Origin: DATHXC01 sp041662005
GTDB lineage: Bacteria > Pseudomonadota > Gammaproteobacteria > Burkholderiales > Methylophilaceae
DNA length: 33,656 nucleotides
Direction: 5' to 3'
Assembly (NCBI GenBank): GCA_041662005.1
Contig: JBAZTJ010000011.1
Location: 1 to 33,656 of the forward strand
Shown: piece after piece, positions 22,266 to 30,604 of the stretch
Position numbering within the stretch: position 1 is the first letter of the stretch
How the letters are laid out: each line of letters starts with the position of its first letter
Translations under genes and position numbers: made by a program
The notes under the pieces: generated by a model
What the model was told of the DNA's origin: nothing
Seen by the model: the letters and a program-made list of their open reading frames with translations, nothing else
Databases searched by the model: none

Positions 22266-23363
22266 ATGGTACAAATTATTCCCTCTTCATTCACCGGTCT
22301 TGAACATCTCGCCACAGCGGTCATACTGCTAGATAAATCACGTAATGTGATCTATGCAAACCCCGGCTCCGAAGTATTATTCGCGATTAGTGCAAAACAA
22401 ATCACCGGGCTACCGATAGCTCAGGTTTTTCCAGGCTGCGATATCCTGCATTCAGCAGTAGAAAATGCCATACTCAGCCACAGCCCCTTTCGGGAGCATG
22501 AGTTTGTTATCACAACAATGCGCCAAAACTCACTGGCTGTGACTTGTACGGTTACCCCTGTAGATCTGCCTCCTGCTTGCCTGGTGCTTGAGTTCCAACA
22601 AATGGATCAGCAATTGCGAATTGCGCGCGAGGAACGCATGCTGATTCAGCAGCAAGCGAACGCCGAGCTATTGCGTAACCTGGCCCATGAAATTCGCAAT
22701 CCACTAGGCGGCCTGCGTGGTGCAGCGCAATTACTTGAGCATGAGTTGCCCCAGGCGAGTTTGCGCGAATATACGCAAGTGATCATCAAGGAAGCTGATC
22801 GCCTGCAGACGCTAATGGACAGGTTGCTCGTGCCGCACCGCGTGCCCAAATATGAGCCAACCAACATACACGAGGTGCTTGAGCGCGTGCGTAGCCTATT
22901 ACTTGCCGAGTCCCCAAAAGGAGTTACGGTACAACGCGACTACGATACCAGCCTGCCCGAGCTGATAGGTGACCGCGAAAAACTGATCCAGGCCGTGCTC
23001 AACATCGCCAGAAATGCGGTACAGGCCATGCAAGCCAATGCCCAGCAAGGCCAGGCCAAAATCATCTTGCGCACACGTGCGGAGCGGCAGGTGACGCTTG
23101 CCAAAAAACGTTATCGTGTAGCGATAAAATTGCAGATTATTGATAACGGTCCCGGCATACCACCGGAAATTCGCGATCGCATTTTTTATCCCTTGGTATC
23201 TGGCCGCGAAGGCGGTTCAGGACTGGGCTTAACACTGGCACAAACCTTTATCACCCAGCATCATGGCATGATTGAATGCGATAGCCAGCCAGGGAAAACG
23301 TGCTTTACCATTTTACTGCCCATAGAGAGCACCGCCATCAAGGGCTATGTGACTCGACAGTAA
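22266..23363 (+). CDS. ntrB: nitrogen regulation sensor kinase NtrB
   Basis: The 365-aa soluble histidine kinase has an N-terminal PAS domain (about 8-115), a HisKA domain with phosphoacceptor H141 in NLAHEIRNPLGGLRGAAQLL, and an ATPase domain with N box NIARNAVQAM, G1 DNGPGIPPEIRDRIFYPLVSGREGGSGLGL and a C-terminal TFITQHHG. NtrB phosphorylates NtrC under nitrogen limitation and dephosphorylates it when PII is not uridylylated. It lacks transmembrane segments, as expected. ntrC follows after 56 bases. Confidence 0.96.
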   Translation: MVQIIPSSFTGLEHLATAVILLDKSRNVIYANPGSEVLFAISAKQITGLPIAQVFPGCDILHSAVENAILSHSPFREHEFVITTMRQNSLAVTCTVTPVDLPPACLVLEFQQMDQQLRIAREERMLIQQQANAELLRNLAHEIRNPLGGLRGAAQLLEHELPQASLREYTQVIIKEADRLQTLMDRLLVPHRVPKYEPTNIHEVLERVRSLLLAESPKGVTVQRDYDTSLPELIGDREKLIQAVLNIARNAVQAMQANAQQGQAKIILRTRAERQVTLAKKRYRVAIKLQIIDNGPGIPPEIRDRIFYPLVSGREGGSGLGLTLAQTFITQHHGMIECDSQPGKTCFTILLPIESTAIKGYVTRQ

Positions 23364-23419
23364 TCATGACGAATTAAGCAGCATTAACTCAACAGTAACT
23401 CAGAAATAATAGGCACAAT

Positions 23420-24808
23420 ATGAAACCAATTTGGATTATTGACGACGACAAATCTATCCGCTGGGTATTTGAAAAAGCTCTGGCGCGTACCGATATGGAG
23501 TTCCGTACTTTTGCCTCGGTACCCGAGGCCATGAATGCACTGAACACAGAACAACCCCAAGTAGTGGTCAGCGACATACGCATGCCCAATGGCTCAGGGC
23601 TTGATTTTCTGCAAGAGATAAAACAACGCTTGCCTGACATTCCTGTGATTATCATGACGGCATATTCTGATCTGGAAAGCGCTGTTGCGGCTTTCCAGGG
23701 TGGTGCTTTTGAGTATCTGGCAAAGCCATTCGATGTCGATCAAGCCATTGATATCATTAAGCGCGCAGTAGAGGAAAGCATGCGGCAGGCTACTGAGGCT
23801 GTCAGCCATGAGGAAACCCCCGAGATCATAGGTCAGGCACCGGCTATGCAAGAGGTTTTCCGTGCCATAGGGCGCCTGAGTCGCTCCCATGCAACCGTTC
23901 TTATCAATGGCGAGTCCGGCACCGGCAAAGAGCTGGTGGCCAGCGCACTGCATCGCCATAGCCCGCGCGCAGACAAGCCATTTATTGCGATCAATACGGC
24001 GGCCATACCTAAAGACTTGCTGGAGTCAGAATTATTCGGCCATGAGCGTGGCGCATTCACTGGCGCCCAGGCCGCCAGACGCGGCCGTTTTGAGCAAGCC
24101 GATGGCGGCACCCTGTTTCTGGACGAGATTGGCGACATGCCTTCCGACCTGCAGACTCGGCTATTACGCGTACTTTGTGATGGGCAGTTTTATCGTGTGG
24201 GCGGACATCAACCAGTTAAAGTAAATGTTCGCATTATTGCCGCTACTCATCAGGATCTCGAAGAACGTGTAAAGCTTGGCTTATTCCGGGAAGACTTATT
24301 CCATCGCCTCAATGTCATCCGCCTACGTCTGCCCCCTTTGCGTGAACGTCGCGAGGATGTACCGCTACTGGTTAAACACTTTTTGCAACAAAGTGCTCAA
24401 GAGCTGGGCGTCGAGACTAAACAGCCCTCCGCTGCAGCATTGCGCTACCTTGCAACCATGGGCTGGAGCGGCAATGTACGCCAGCTGGAAAATGTCTGCC
24501 ATTGGCTAACCGTGATGGCACCGGGGCAGAATATTGATGTCGCTGATCTCCCACCAGAGCTGAAAGAGGATACGTCCAAACCATTAAGTGCCGCTTCCTG
24601 GCAGGATGCACTTGCAGCTGAAGTGATAGATGCGCTAAATCGTGGCGAACAGAATGTATTAGATACGCGCACAAAAGAGTTTGAAAAAATACTGATCACC
24701 AAAGCGTTACAGCATACCGGAGGACGTCGTATTGAAGCAGCGACACAGCTGGGAATGGGTAGAAACACCCTGACTCGCAAGATACAGGAGTTAGGAATCG
24801 AAGGCTGA
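23420..24808 (+). CDS. ntrC: nitrogen regulator NtrC (sigma-54 activator)
   Basis: The 462-aa protein has a receiver domain (acidic D8-D10, phosphoacceptor D52 in VVSDIRMPNG, K102 in LAKPF), an AAA+ domain with Walker A GESGTGKE (164-171), the sigma-54 contact loop GAFTGA (211-216) and Walker B GGTLFLDEIGDMP, and a C-terminal Fis-type helix-turn-helix (EKILITKALQHTGGRRIEAATQLGMGRNTLTRKIQELG). It is the likely activator of the glnA promoter at 20106, whose two enhancer sites fit its consensus. It is slightly shorter than many NtrC proteins but has every functional element. Confidence 0.97.
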   Translation: MKPIWIIDDDKSIRWVFEKALARTDMEFRTFASVPEAMNALNTEQPQVVVSDIRMPNGSGLDFLQEIKQRLPDIPVIIMTAYSDLESAVAAFQGGAFEYLAKPFDVDQAIDIIKRAVEESMRQATEAVSHEETPEIIGQAPAMQEVFRAIGRLSRSHATVLINGESGTGKELVASALHRHSPRADKPFIAINTAAIPKDLLESELFGHERGAFTGAQAARRGRFEQADGGTLFLDEIGDMPSDLQTRLLRVLCDGQFYRVGGHQPVKVNVRIIAATHQDLEERVKLGLFREDLFHRLNVIRLRLPPLRERREDVPLLVKHFLQQSAQELGVETKQPSAAALRYLATMGWSGNVRQLENVCHWLTVMAPGQNIDVADLPPELKEDTSKPLSAASWQDALAAEVIDALNRGEQNVLDTRTKEFEKILITKALQHTGGRRIEAATQLGMGRNTLTRKIQELGIEG

Positions 24809-24832
24809 GCAGCTGCGCAGTAATTGAATTTC

Positions 24833-24869
24833 AAATTAAAAATGGCGCGTAAAGCGCCATTTTTAATTT
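24833..24869. terminator. bidirectional terminator between ntrC and convergent gene
   Basis: A perfect 16-bp inverted repeat, AAATTAAAAATGGCGC (24833-24848) and GCGCCATTTTTAATTT (24854-24869), with loop GTAAA. A/T tracts on both sides let it end transcription from ntrC (plus) and from the methyltransferase gene (minus), whose stop codon overlaps its right edge. Confidence 0.92.
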
Positions 24870-26103
24870 AGACCTTGGTAATTCGCACAGCTACCTGCTT
24901 GGTAAAAAAGCTGAAGCAAAGGTATTCATATTGCCAGCCATTTTTTAATACAGCCTCCTGAAATGCCTTGAACTCATCCTCGCGCAAATGCTCATTGCCA
25001 ATATACTCCTCGAACACTATCACCGTACCTTCCACAATCCGAGGCGCAAGCAAATCGAGAACGGTTTTTGTCGAACTATAGATATCACAATCCACGTTAA
25101 TCAAACGTACCGGCCCACTATTCTCACTTAGAAATTTAGGTAAAGTGTCTTCAAACCAGCCGACATGAAGTGTCACATTTGAAGGAACAGTAGGAATCAC
25201 GCCTTTTGTCGTATAGCTGCCTTTAGGCTCATGATGCCATTCATCGGGCAATCCCTCAAAGCTGTCGAACCCATGTATATCCTGCTCTAACAACCCAGCA
25301 ATCACACGGATGGATGTGCCAAATCGCACCCCAAATTCCAGCACCATGCCAGTTTTTTTAGCGGATTTAATTGCATGCTTAAATGTTTGTACGCCACTAC
25401 CCATGATGGGTAGAAGCTCGGCATTTCCTGACTTTGCAAATTGAGCCTTTAGATATTGCCATGCATCGTAGCGTGCCTGATAAATGGCAGAACTTGTCCT
25501 AACAGTTTCAAATTTCTCAATAGCCGAATTAACTTGCCCCGAATAATCGTGTAGCACACCCAACATGAACCTTGCATCCATATCCCGAGGATTAATTGTC
25601 AACACTCGCTGCAAACAAGTGATAGCGGGGCGTACATCACCGGCAGTAAGTAAAGCTGCATGCAAGTTGTATTGCGCATCACTGTAGCTTGGTGCAATAG
25701 CAATTGCCCGTTGATATTGTTTGACTGCCTCGTCCAGCAACCCTTGCTCATGATACGCCAGCCCAAGGTTGCCAAAATACTCTGGATTCTTGGCATTGTG
25801 GCGAATTGCTTGGCTTATAAAATCCACAGCTTCTTTTGCCTTTCCTTGCTGCAATGCAATAGCCCCTAGCAAATGTAAAGCATCCGGAAGTTTTGGCTGT
25901 GATTGCAATATTTCATGACAGGTAGATTCCGCATCCAGCAAAAGCCCATGCCGAAAGAAATTCCAGGCAGCTTGCATTACCTGTAATACAGGAGCTGAGT
26001 TATTAGCTTTCACAGGCAATGTATTTTTCATGCAACACTGCTTGGACTTTTTACCGCTACCGCAAGGACAAGGATCATTTCGACCTATTGTTGAAATATT
26101 CAT
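24868..26103 (-). CDS. SEC-C / TPR / TylF-like methyltransferase fusion protein
   Basis: The 411-aa protein has three parts. Residues 5-25 are a SEC-C zinc motif (RNDPCPCGSGKKSKQCC: C12, C14, C23, C24). Residues about 45-205 are tetratricopeptide repeats (DALHLLGAIALQQGKAKEAV, EYFGNLGLAYHEQGLLDEAV, DARFMLGVLHDYSGQVNSAI). Residues about 230-411 are a class I SAM-dependent methyltransferase of the TylF/MycF type: LEFGVRFGTS (255-264) as SAM loop, HGFDSFEGLPDEW, the metal-site-like INVDCDIYSST (335-345) and GTVIVFEEY. TylF-type enzymes O-methylate sugars; the target here is unknown. No glycosyltransferases or secretion genes are near. It lies between the convergent ntrC and the porin gene. Confidence 0.85.
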   Translation of the reverse strand: MNISTIGRNDPCPCGSGKKSKQCCMKNTLPVKANNSAPVLQVMQAAWNFFRHGLLLDAESTCHEILQSQPKLPDALHLLGAIALQQGKAKEAVDFISQAIRHNAKNPEYFGNLGLAYHEQGLLDEAVKQYQRAIAIAPSYSDAQYNLHAALLTAGDVRPAITCLQRVLTINPRDMDARFMLGVLHDYSGQVNSAIEKFETVRTSSAIYQARYDAWQYLKAQFAKSGNAELLPIMGSGVQTFKHAIKSAKKTGMVLEFGVRFGTSIRVIAGLLEQDIHGFDSFEGLPDEWHHEPKGSYTTKGVIPTVPSNVTLHVGWFEDTLPKFLSENSGPVRLINVDCDIYSSTKTVLDLLAPRIVEGTVIVFEEYIGNEHLREDEFKAFQEAVLKNGWQYEYLCFSFFTKQVAVRITKV

Positions 26104-26218
26104 GAGAACCTAACAATCATTTTAGAAGTAGAACCGTAAATAGAGATTATCAGATATGACAGAAAAGACCCATCAATGACTAACGACTTCGAGACTAGAG
26201 CTTGGAAACCACATACAA

Positions 26219-26246
26219 AAAAACGGCACCCTAAGGTGCCGTTTTT
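26219..26246 (-). terminator. intrinsic terminator of porin gene
   Basis: AAAAACGGCACC (26219-26230) and GGTGCCGTTTTT (26235-26246) form a perfect 12-bp stem with loop CTAA and A/T tracts on both sides. It lies 30 bases past the porin stop codon and also upstream of the methyltransferase gene, so that gene needs its own promoter. Confidence 0.92.
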
Positions 26247-26275
26247 AAGCTTCAAGACTTACTAAGAATTTAATC

Positions 26276-27472
26276 TTAGAAGAACATAATCGCGCCAAGA
26301 GATACTGTCTTAGCTTTTAGATCGATGTTGTCTGTACCAGAACCATTTGCATTAGTGCCATCAATCTTGTTGTCTGTATATTCAGCAACCAGATTCAGGC
26401 TCTTTGTAAGTGGGTGGTAAGCGCCTACGATCCAAGATTTGTTCTTGAAATCATTTGTGCCAACTTTAGCGTCAGACTTGCTTTCGCCATATGACAAACC
26501 AAGTTTAGTACCTACACCTGGAATAGTGTATGTACCTTGAATGTAGCCACCTTTGTCATCAGTCTTAGCTGTACCCAGGAAGTTTACACCACCATTTAGG
26601 TTCAGGTTAGAGTTTGCGCTAGCTGCAGTAGCTGCGCCAGACAAACCACGGCCGTCATAGTAGTAACCAACCAAACCGAAACCAGCTACAGCAACCTTAG
26701 CACCGACATCTACACCACGGGTAGTGTAGCTATCTACAAGTACTGTACCTTCATGCTTTTGTGACACAAAACCAGCCCATACCTTACCAGATACATCACC
26801 AGCCCATGTGTAACCAACTTTACCTTCATAACCTAGGTTAGCGTTTGTGCTGTCAACAGCGTTCTTGTAACCTTCTGTGATACCAACAGCGAAGTCGAAA
26901 CCATTCCAGTTTGGTGATGCATATGAGATCTGACCTTTCCAGTCAGCATATTGATAACCAGAACCGATACGACCCAGAGTTGATGAGCCACCTTGTCCAG
27001 CACCAGCACCAACACCTAACAATGTCATGTCTGACAAGATAGCGTCAGAAGCGAAAATACCTAGATCACGACCGCCTTTGATGGTACCCCAGCTTTTATC
27101 GCCGAATGTCAAATATGATTGACGAATATTCAGTGAGTTGTTGCCGAAAGCTTGACCAGTACCTGAATCAGAACCAGTAAAGAATGTAAATTGGAATGCG
27201 ATATCCAAATCGTTTTGACGAGTCTTACCACCGATACCTAAAGCTGAAGGCAGCAGACCTGTTTGAACAGTATTTGCGCTCTTGTCAGTGAAAGCACCCT
27301 TTACATTGCTTTCTTGATCGCCAGAAAAGCTAGTGTGTGTGTAGTAAGCGTTAACGTTACCACCAATATCGATAGTCCAATCACCAGCTGGGATTGTGAT
27401 ACCAGCGTTTGCAGCGGAAGCACCAAATGCCATTACAGCACCGGCAACTGCCATACTCAGTTTCTTGTTCAT
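26276..27472 (-). CDS. general (Gram-negative) porin
   Basis: The 398-aa outer-membrane protein has a signal peptide (MNKKLSMAVAGAVMAFGASAANA, cut near residue 23) and a mature part of alternating aromatic/glycine beta strands (YQYADWKGQISYASPNWNGFDFAVGITEG, NKSWIVGAYHPLTKSLNLVAEYTDN) ending with the C-terminal phenylalanine (IMFF) needed for BAM assembly. It is probably a 16-stranded trimeric porin for small solutes, typical of an abundant betaproteobacterial porin. Codon use looks strongly biased, consistent with high expression. AGGAGA lies five bases before the start codon. Confidence 0.93.
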   Translation of the reverse strand: MNKKLSMAVAGAVMAFGASAANAGITIPAGDWTIDIGGNVNAYYTHTSFSGDQESNVKGAFTDKSANTVQTGLLPSALGIGGKTRQNDLDIAFQFTFFTGSDSGTGQAFGNNSLNIRQSYLTFGDKSWGTIKGGRDLGIFASDAILSDMTLLGVGAGAGQGGSSTLGRIGSGYQYADWKGQISYASPNWNGFDFAVGITEGYKNAVDSTNANLGYEGKVGYTWAGDVSGKVWAGFVSQKHEGTVLVDSYTTRGVDVGAKVAVAGFGLVGYYYDGRGLSGAATAASANSNLNLNGGVNFLGTAKTDDKGGYIQGTYTIPGVGTKLGLSYGESKSDAKVGTNDFKNKSWIVGAYHPLTKSLNLVAEYTDNKIDGTNANGSGTDNIDLKAKTVSLGAIMFF

Positions 27473-27770
27473 ATAAATCTCCTATTGCGTTTCTAGTTTA
27501 ACTTTTAAGTTGCTTTTACAAGCATATAAAAGAGTTCGCGAGCTCCCTCGTAGATCTGCATCGCCGAGAAGGTAGATGCAGTATGCCAAAGCACATTAGG
27601 TTTTCGCAAGCAAAGTCTTTGCTTTTTGTAACAAAAAGTAATGGGTGTTGTAAATATGCAACATTAATATTAACCGAACTTTATATATTATTGATTTTAA
27701 ACATATTAAAAGTTGATATTCAGGCTGATTTTACCTATCAGTTTTATCATTTTGATATTGTTTTTAGCTT
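27473..27770 (-). promoter_or_regulatory. porin leader and upstream region with hairpins
   Basis: This 298-bp stretch is the longest gap without a gene. It holds, in plus coordinates, a 17-bp inverted repeat AAGCAAAG-T-CTTTGCTT (27608-27624), a second one CTGCATC/GATGCAG (27556-27562 and 27575-27581), and a short CGAG-CTCC-CTCG hairpin near 27538-27550. The rest (27625-27770) is very AT-rich. I cannot fix a -35/-10 pair with confidence. The likely use is a structured 5' leader or regulator site for porin expression; no dgt terminator hairpin is obvious. Confidence 0.5.
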
Positions 27771-28913
27771 TTATAGCTCTCGCTCCGAGACCGTGAATAG
27801 CCTTTGGTATTCACGTATTGCATAGCGATCTGTCATCCCAGCTATGTAATCCGCCACCGCTCGGGCTTGATTGCTTTCGCTGCCATCCTCTGCTGCCCGT
27901 TGCTGATATTCATCCGGCATCAAGGCAACATCACTCATAAATACATTAAATAATTCAGTGATAATACGATGGGCTTTTGCACTCATGCGATTGACGCGAT
28001 AGTGTTTATAAAGATTATTGCGCAGGAAAGTTTTGAGCTCTGCCTGTTGCTTGCGCATCGCATCACTGAATCCTATCAGCATAGGTAAATGACGAATTTC
28101 CTCAATATTTTGAGGACTTGCTTTATCGATATTCCGATTACTTTGGGTACATAAATCGACTACTAACGAATTAATCATGCGTCGTACTGTTTCGTGTATC
28201 AAGCGACGACCACTCAGATCCTTATATTTAGCCCTAACCTCGTGCAAGTGCTCCGCAAATATCTGCACTTTCCCCAGCTGCTCCAGCGTAATTAAACCGG
28301 AGCGCAGGCCATCATCAACATCGTGGTTGTTGTAGGCAATTTCATCTGCCAGGTTAGTCACTTGCGCTTCCAGTGAAGGCTGCCCTTTTGTTATAAAGCG
28401 CTCCCCCACTTCGCCAAGTAATTTTGCATTCTTGACTGAACAGTGTTTCAGGATGCCCTCTCGCAACTCAAATGTGAGGTTAAGCCCATCGAACTCGGCA
28501 TAGCGCTGCTCTAGATGATCGACTACACGTAGCGATTGGAGGTTGTGCTCAAAGCCGCCATTAGTTTTCATGCAGGCGTTAAGTGCATCCTGTCCGGCAT
28601 GTCCAAATGGGGTATGTCCCAAGTCATGGGCCAGCGAGATCGCCTCAACCAAATCCTCGTGAAGGTTTAGATTGCGTGCAATGGCACGCCCTATCTGGGC
28701 GACTTCAAGACTATGTGTCAGGCGCGTGCGAAATAGATCGCCTTCATGATTCACAAATACTTGGGTTTTATATTCCAAGCGACGAAATGCACTTGAATGG
28801 ATGATGCGATCTCGATCTCGTTGAAATTGATTCCGCCCTTGGGGAGCAGGCTCCTCATGTTTCCTGCCATGGCTTTGCTCCGGGTTGGCCGCATAAGTTG
28901 CTAACGCGCTCAT
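27771..28913 (-). CDS. dgt: dGTP triphosphohydrolase-like HD protein
   Basis: The 380-aa HD-superfamily enzyme has the metal set H67 (RLTHSLEVAQIGRAIAR), H96-D97 (LAHDLGHTPFGHAGQDAL) and a downstream Asp in NLADEIAYNNHDVDDGL. It matches the type 2 dGTPase-like group, which cuts dNTPs to nucleosides and triphosphate. The N-terminus RGRNQFQRDRDRIIHSSAFRRLEYKTQV-like segment is typical (here from about residue 26). Its start overlaps the aroB stop by four bases, and aroK-aroB-dgt is a frequent betaproteobacterial order, so it is the last gene of that operon. Confidence 0.95.
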   Translation of the reverse strand: MSALATYAANPEQSHGRKHEEPAPQGRNQFQRDRDRIIHSSAFRRLEYKTQVFVNHEGDLFRTRLTHSLEVAQIGRAIARNLNLHEDLVEAISLAHDLGHTPFGHAGQDALNACMKTNGGFEHNLQSLRVVDHLEQRYAEFDGLNLTFELREGILKHCSVKNAKLLGEVGERFITKGQPSLEAQVTNLADEIAYNNHDVDDGLRSGLITLEQLGKVQIFAEHLHEVRAKYKDLSGRRLIHETVRRMINSLVVDLCTQSNRNIDKASPQNIEEIRHLPMLIGFSDAMRKQQAELKTFLRNNLYKHYRVNRMSAKAHRIITELFNVFMSDVALMPDEYQQRAAEDGSESNQARAVADYIAGMTDRYAIREYQRLFTVSEREL

Positions 28914-29992
28914 GCCTTCCTCAATGAGAGCGTTTGCTTTAGCAGCTCAATATCATAATCGCTGGTGACTATTGCTTTTCCGATGGCTTTCTGCAGAACA
29001 AAGTGTATCTTGCCATCTACTACTTTTTTATCCAGCCCCATCAGGTCAAGATAGCGTTCCACACCTAGATCTGGCGAATCTACTGGCAATTGGGCTGCTT
29101 TAAATATAGCGATAATACGTAAAATATCATCATCGCTTAGCCATCCCATCCGATGGGATAGATCTGCGGCCAACACAGTGCCTGCAGCTACCGCTTCCCC
29201 ATGTAGCCAGACGCCGTAACCCATTGCATTCTCAATCGCATGACCAAAGGTATGACCAAGGTTCAACAATGCGCGCTCTCCACTTTCTCGCTCATCTGCT
29301 GCAACCACCTCTGCCTTATTTTGGCATGAATGATAAATGGCATAACTTAAGGCCGTAGCATCCAATGCCACTAACTGAGCCATATTGCGCTCTAGCCAGG
29401 TAAAAAAATCAACATCTCGGATCAGGCCATATTTGATTACTTCGGCCAGCCCCGCCGACAATTCGCGTGCCGGTAGCGTATATAAGGTGTCAATATCCGC
29501 CAGCACAAGTTGTGGCTGATAAAAAGCGCCGATCATGTTTTTGCCCAACGGGTGGTTAATGCCTGTTTTGCCGCCAACGGATGAGTCCACTTGTGAGAGC
29601 AGGGTGGTGGGCACTTGTATAAAAGGTACGCCACGCAAATAGGTAGCGGCGGCATAACCAGTCAGATCGCCTATCACCCCGCCCCCTAGTGCGATAAGGG
29701 TAGTGTTTCGTTCACACCGGTTTTTAAGTAGCGCGTCGTAGATCAAGCTTAATGTCTCAGCATTTTTGTATGCCTCACCATCTGGCAGAATGATGGAAAT
29801 TACTGTTACACCGGCATCACGCAGAGGCTGTGCAAACTTTTCCAGATACAACGGAGCTACTATGGTATTAGTTACCACCGCCACTTGCTTTTTCTTCAGA
29901 TGGGGCAGGATCAAATCTGCCCGGCTCAGCAACTCCTGACCTATATATATAGGATATGTACGGCTTCCTAACTCTACTTTTAATGTTTGCAT
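28910..29992 (-). CDS. aroB: 3-dehydroquinate synthase
   Basis: The 360-aa AroB turns DAHP into 3-dehydroquinate using NAD and a divalent metal. Signatures: IALGGGVIGDLTGYAAATYLRG and QVPTTLLSQVDSSVGGKTGINHPLGKNMIG for the NAD/phosphate site, E-x-IKYG for the metal ligand Glu (GLAEVIKYGLI), LNLGHTFGHAIE with the metal His, and LHGEAVAAG. Length is normal. It follows aroK by seven bases and overlaps dgt by four. Confidence 0.98.
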   Translation of the reverse strand: MQTLKVELGSRTYPIYIGQELLSRADLILPHLKKKQVAVVTNTIVAPLYLEKFAQPLRDAGVTVISIILPDGEAYKNAETLSLIYDALLKNRCERNTTLIALGGGVIGDLTGYAAATYLRGVPFIQVPTTLLSQVDSSVGGKTGINHPLGKNMIGAFYQPQLVLADIDTLYTLPARELSAGLAEVIKYGLIRDVDFFTWLERNMAQLVALDATALSYAIYHSCQNKAEVVAADERESGERALLNLGHTFGHAIENAMGYGVWLHGEAVAAGTVLAADLSHRMGWLSDDDILRIIAIFKAAQLPVDSPDLGVERYLDLMGLDKKVVDGKIHFVLQKAIGKAIVTSDYDIELLKQTLSLRKA

Positions 29993-29999
29993 AGTTGGT

Positions 30000-30530
30000 T
30001 TAGTCTGACTGTTCTTTGTTCAATTTAAGTAAGCCTTCAATTTGGTGCACAATCGCGCTCACTGGTTGTCCTCCAGTATCTACGATATGTGTTGCCACTT
30101 CGCGATACAAGGGATCGCGCTCAGCAAACAGCAGCTCCAATCTACTCCGAGGATCTGCATTTTGCAGTAAGGGGCGATTTTTATCATTACGCGTACGCAA
30201 CCATAGCTCATGCACATTGGCGCGCAAATAAATCACCGTGCCGTTTCGCTTTAGATTTTCACGGTTTTCCTGCATCAAAACGGCGCCGCCCCCTGTTGCC
30301 AAGACAACTGCTGGCAATTGACTAAGCTCTTCTATCATCGCGGTTTCACGTCTGCGAAAACCAGACTCCCCTTCGACTTCAAATATAACGGGAATACGAA
30401 CTCCCGTCCGCCTCTCAATTTCATGATCAGTATCATAAAACGGCATGTTCAGGCTCTTTGCCAACAATCGCCCCACGGTTGTTTTACCCGCACCCATCAA
30501 GCCTACAAAGAAAATATTACCCACTAGCAA
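30000..30530 (-). CDS. aroK: shikimate kinase
   Basis: The 176-aa kinase phosphorylates shikimate at O3 with ATP. The P-loop GLMGAGKTTVGRLLA (residues 10-24), the DTDHEIERRTG shikimate site, FRRRETAMIEEL, ATGGGAVL and the lid region LRTRNDKNRPLLQ are all visible. It is the first gene after the terminator that closes the pil operon, yet only 74 bases lie between pilQ and aroK, so some read-through is likely. Confidence 0.97.
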   Translation of the reverse strand: MLVGNIFFVGLMGAGKTTVGRLLAKSLNMPFYDTDHEIERRTGVRIPVIFEVEGESGFRRRETAMIEELSQLPAVVLATGGGAVLMQENRENLKRNGTVIYLRANVHELWLRTRNDKNRPLLQNADPRSRLELLFAERDPLYREVATHIVDTGGQPVSAIVHQIEGLLKLNKEQSD

Positions 30531-30542
30531 TCCCTACAATAA

Positions 30543-30574
30543 AAAATGCCCATCATTCGCATGATAGGCATTTT
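30543..30574 (-). terminator. intrinsic terminator between pilQ and aroK
   Basis: On the minus strand AAAATGCC-t-ATCAT-GCGA-ATGAT-g-GGCATTTTTT forms a hairpin (30543-30574) with one internal mismatch and a run of six T. It sits 31 bases past the pilQ stop, ending the pil operon before aroK. Confidence 0.82.
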
Positions 30575-30604
30575 AAGTCAAACCAGGTTAGCTGTCAGAT
30601 ATGA

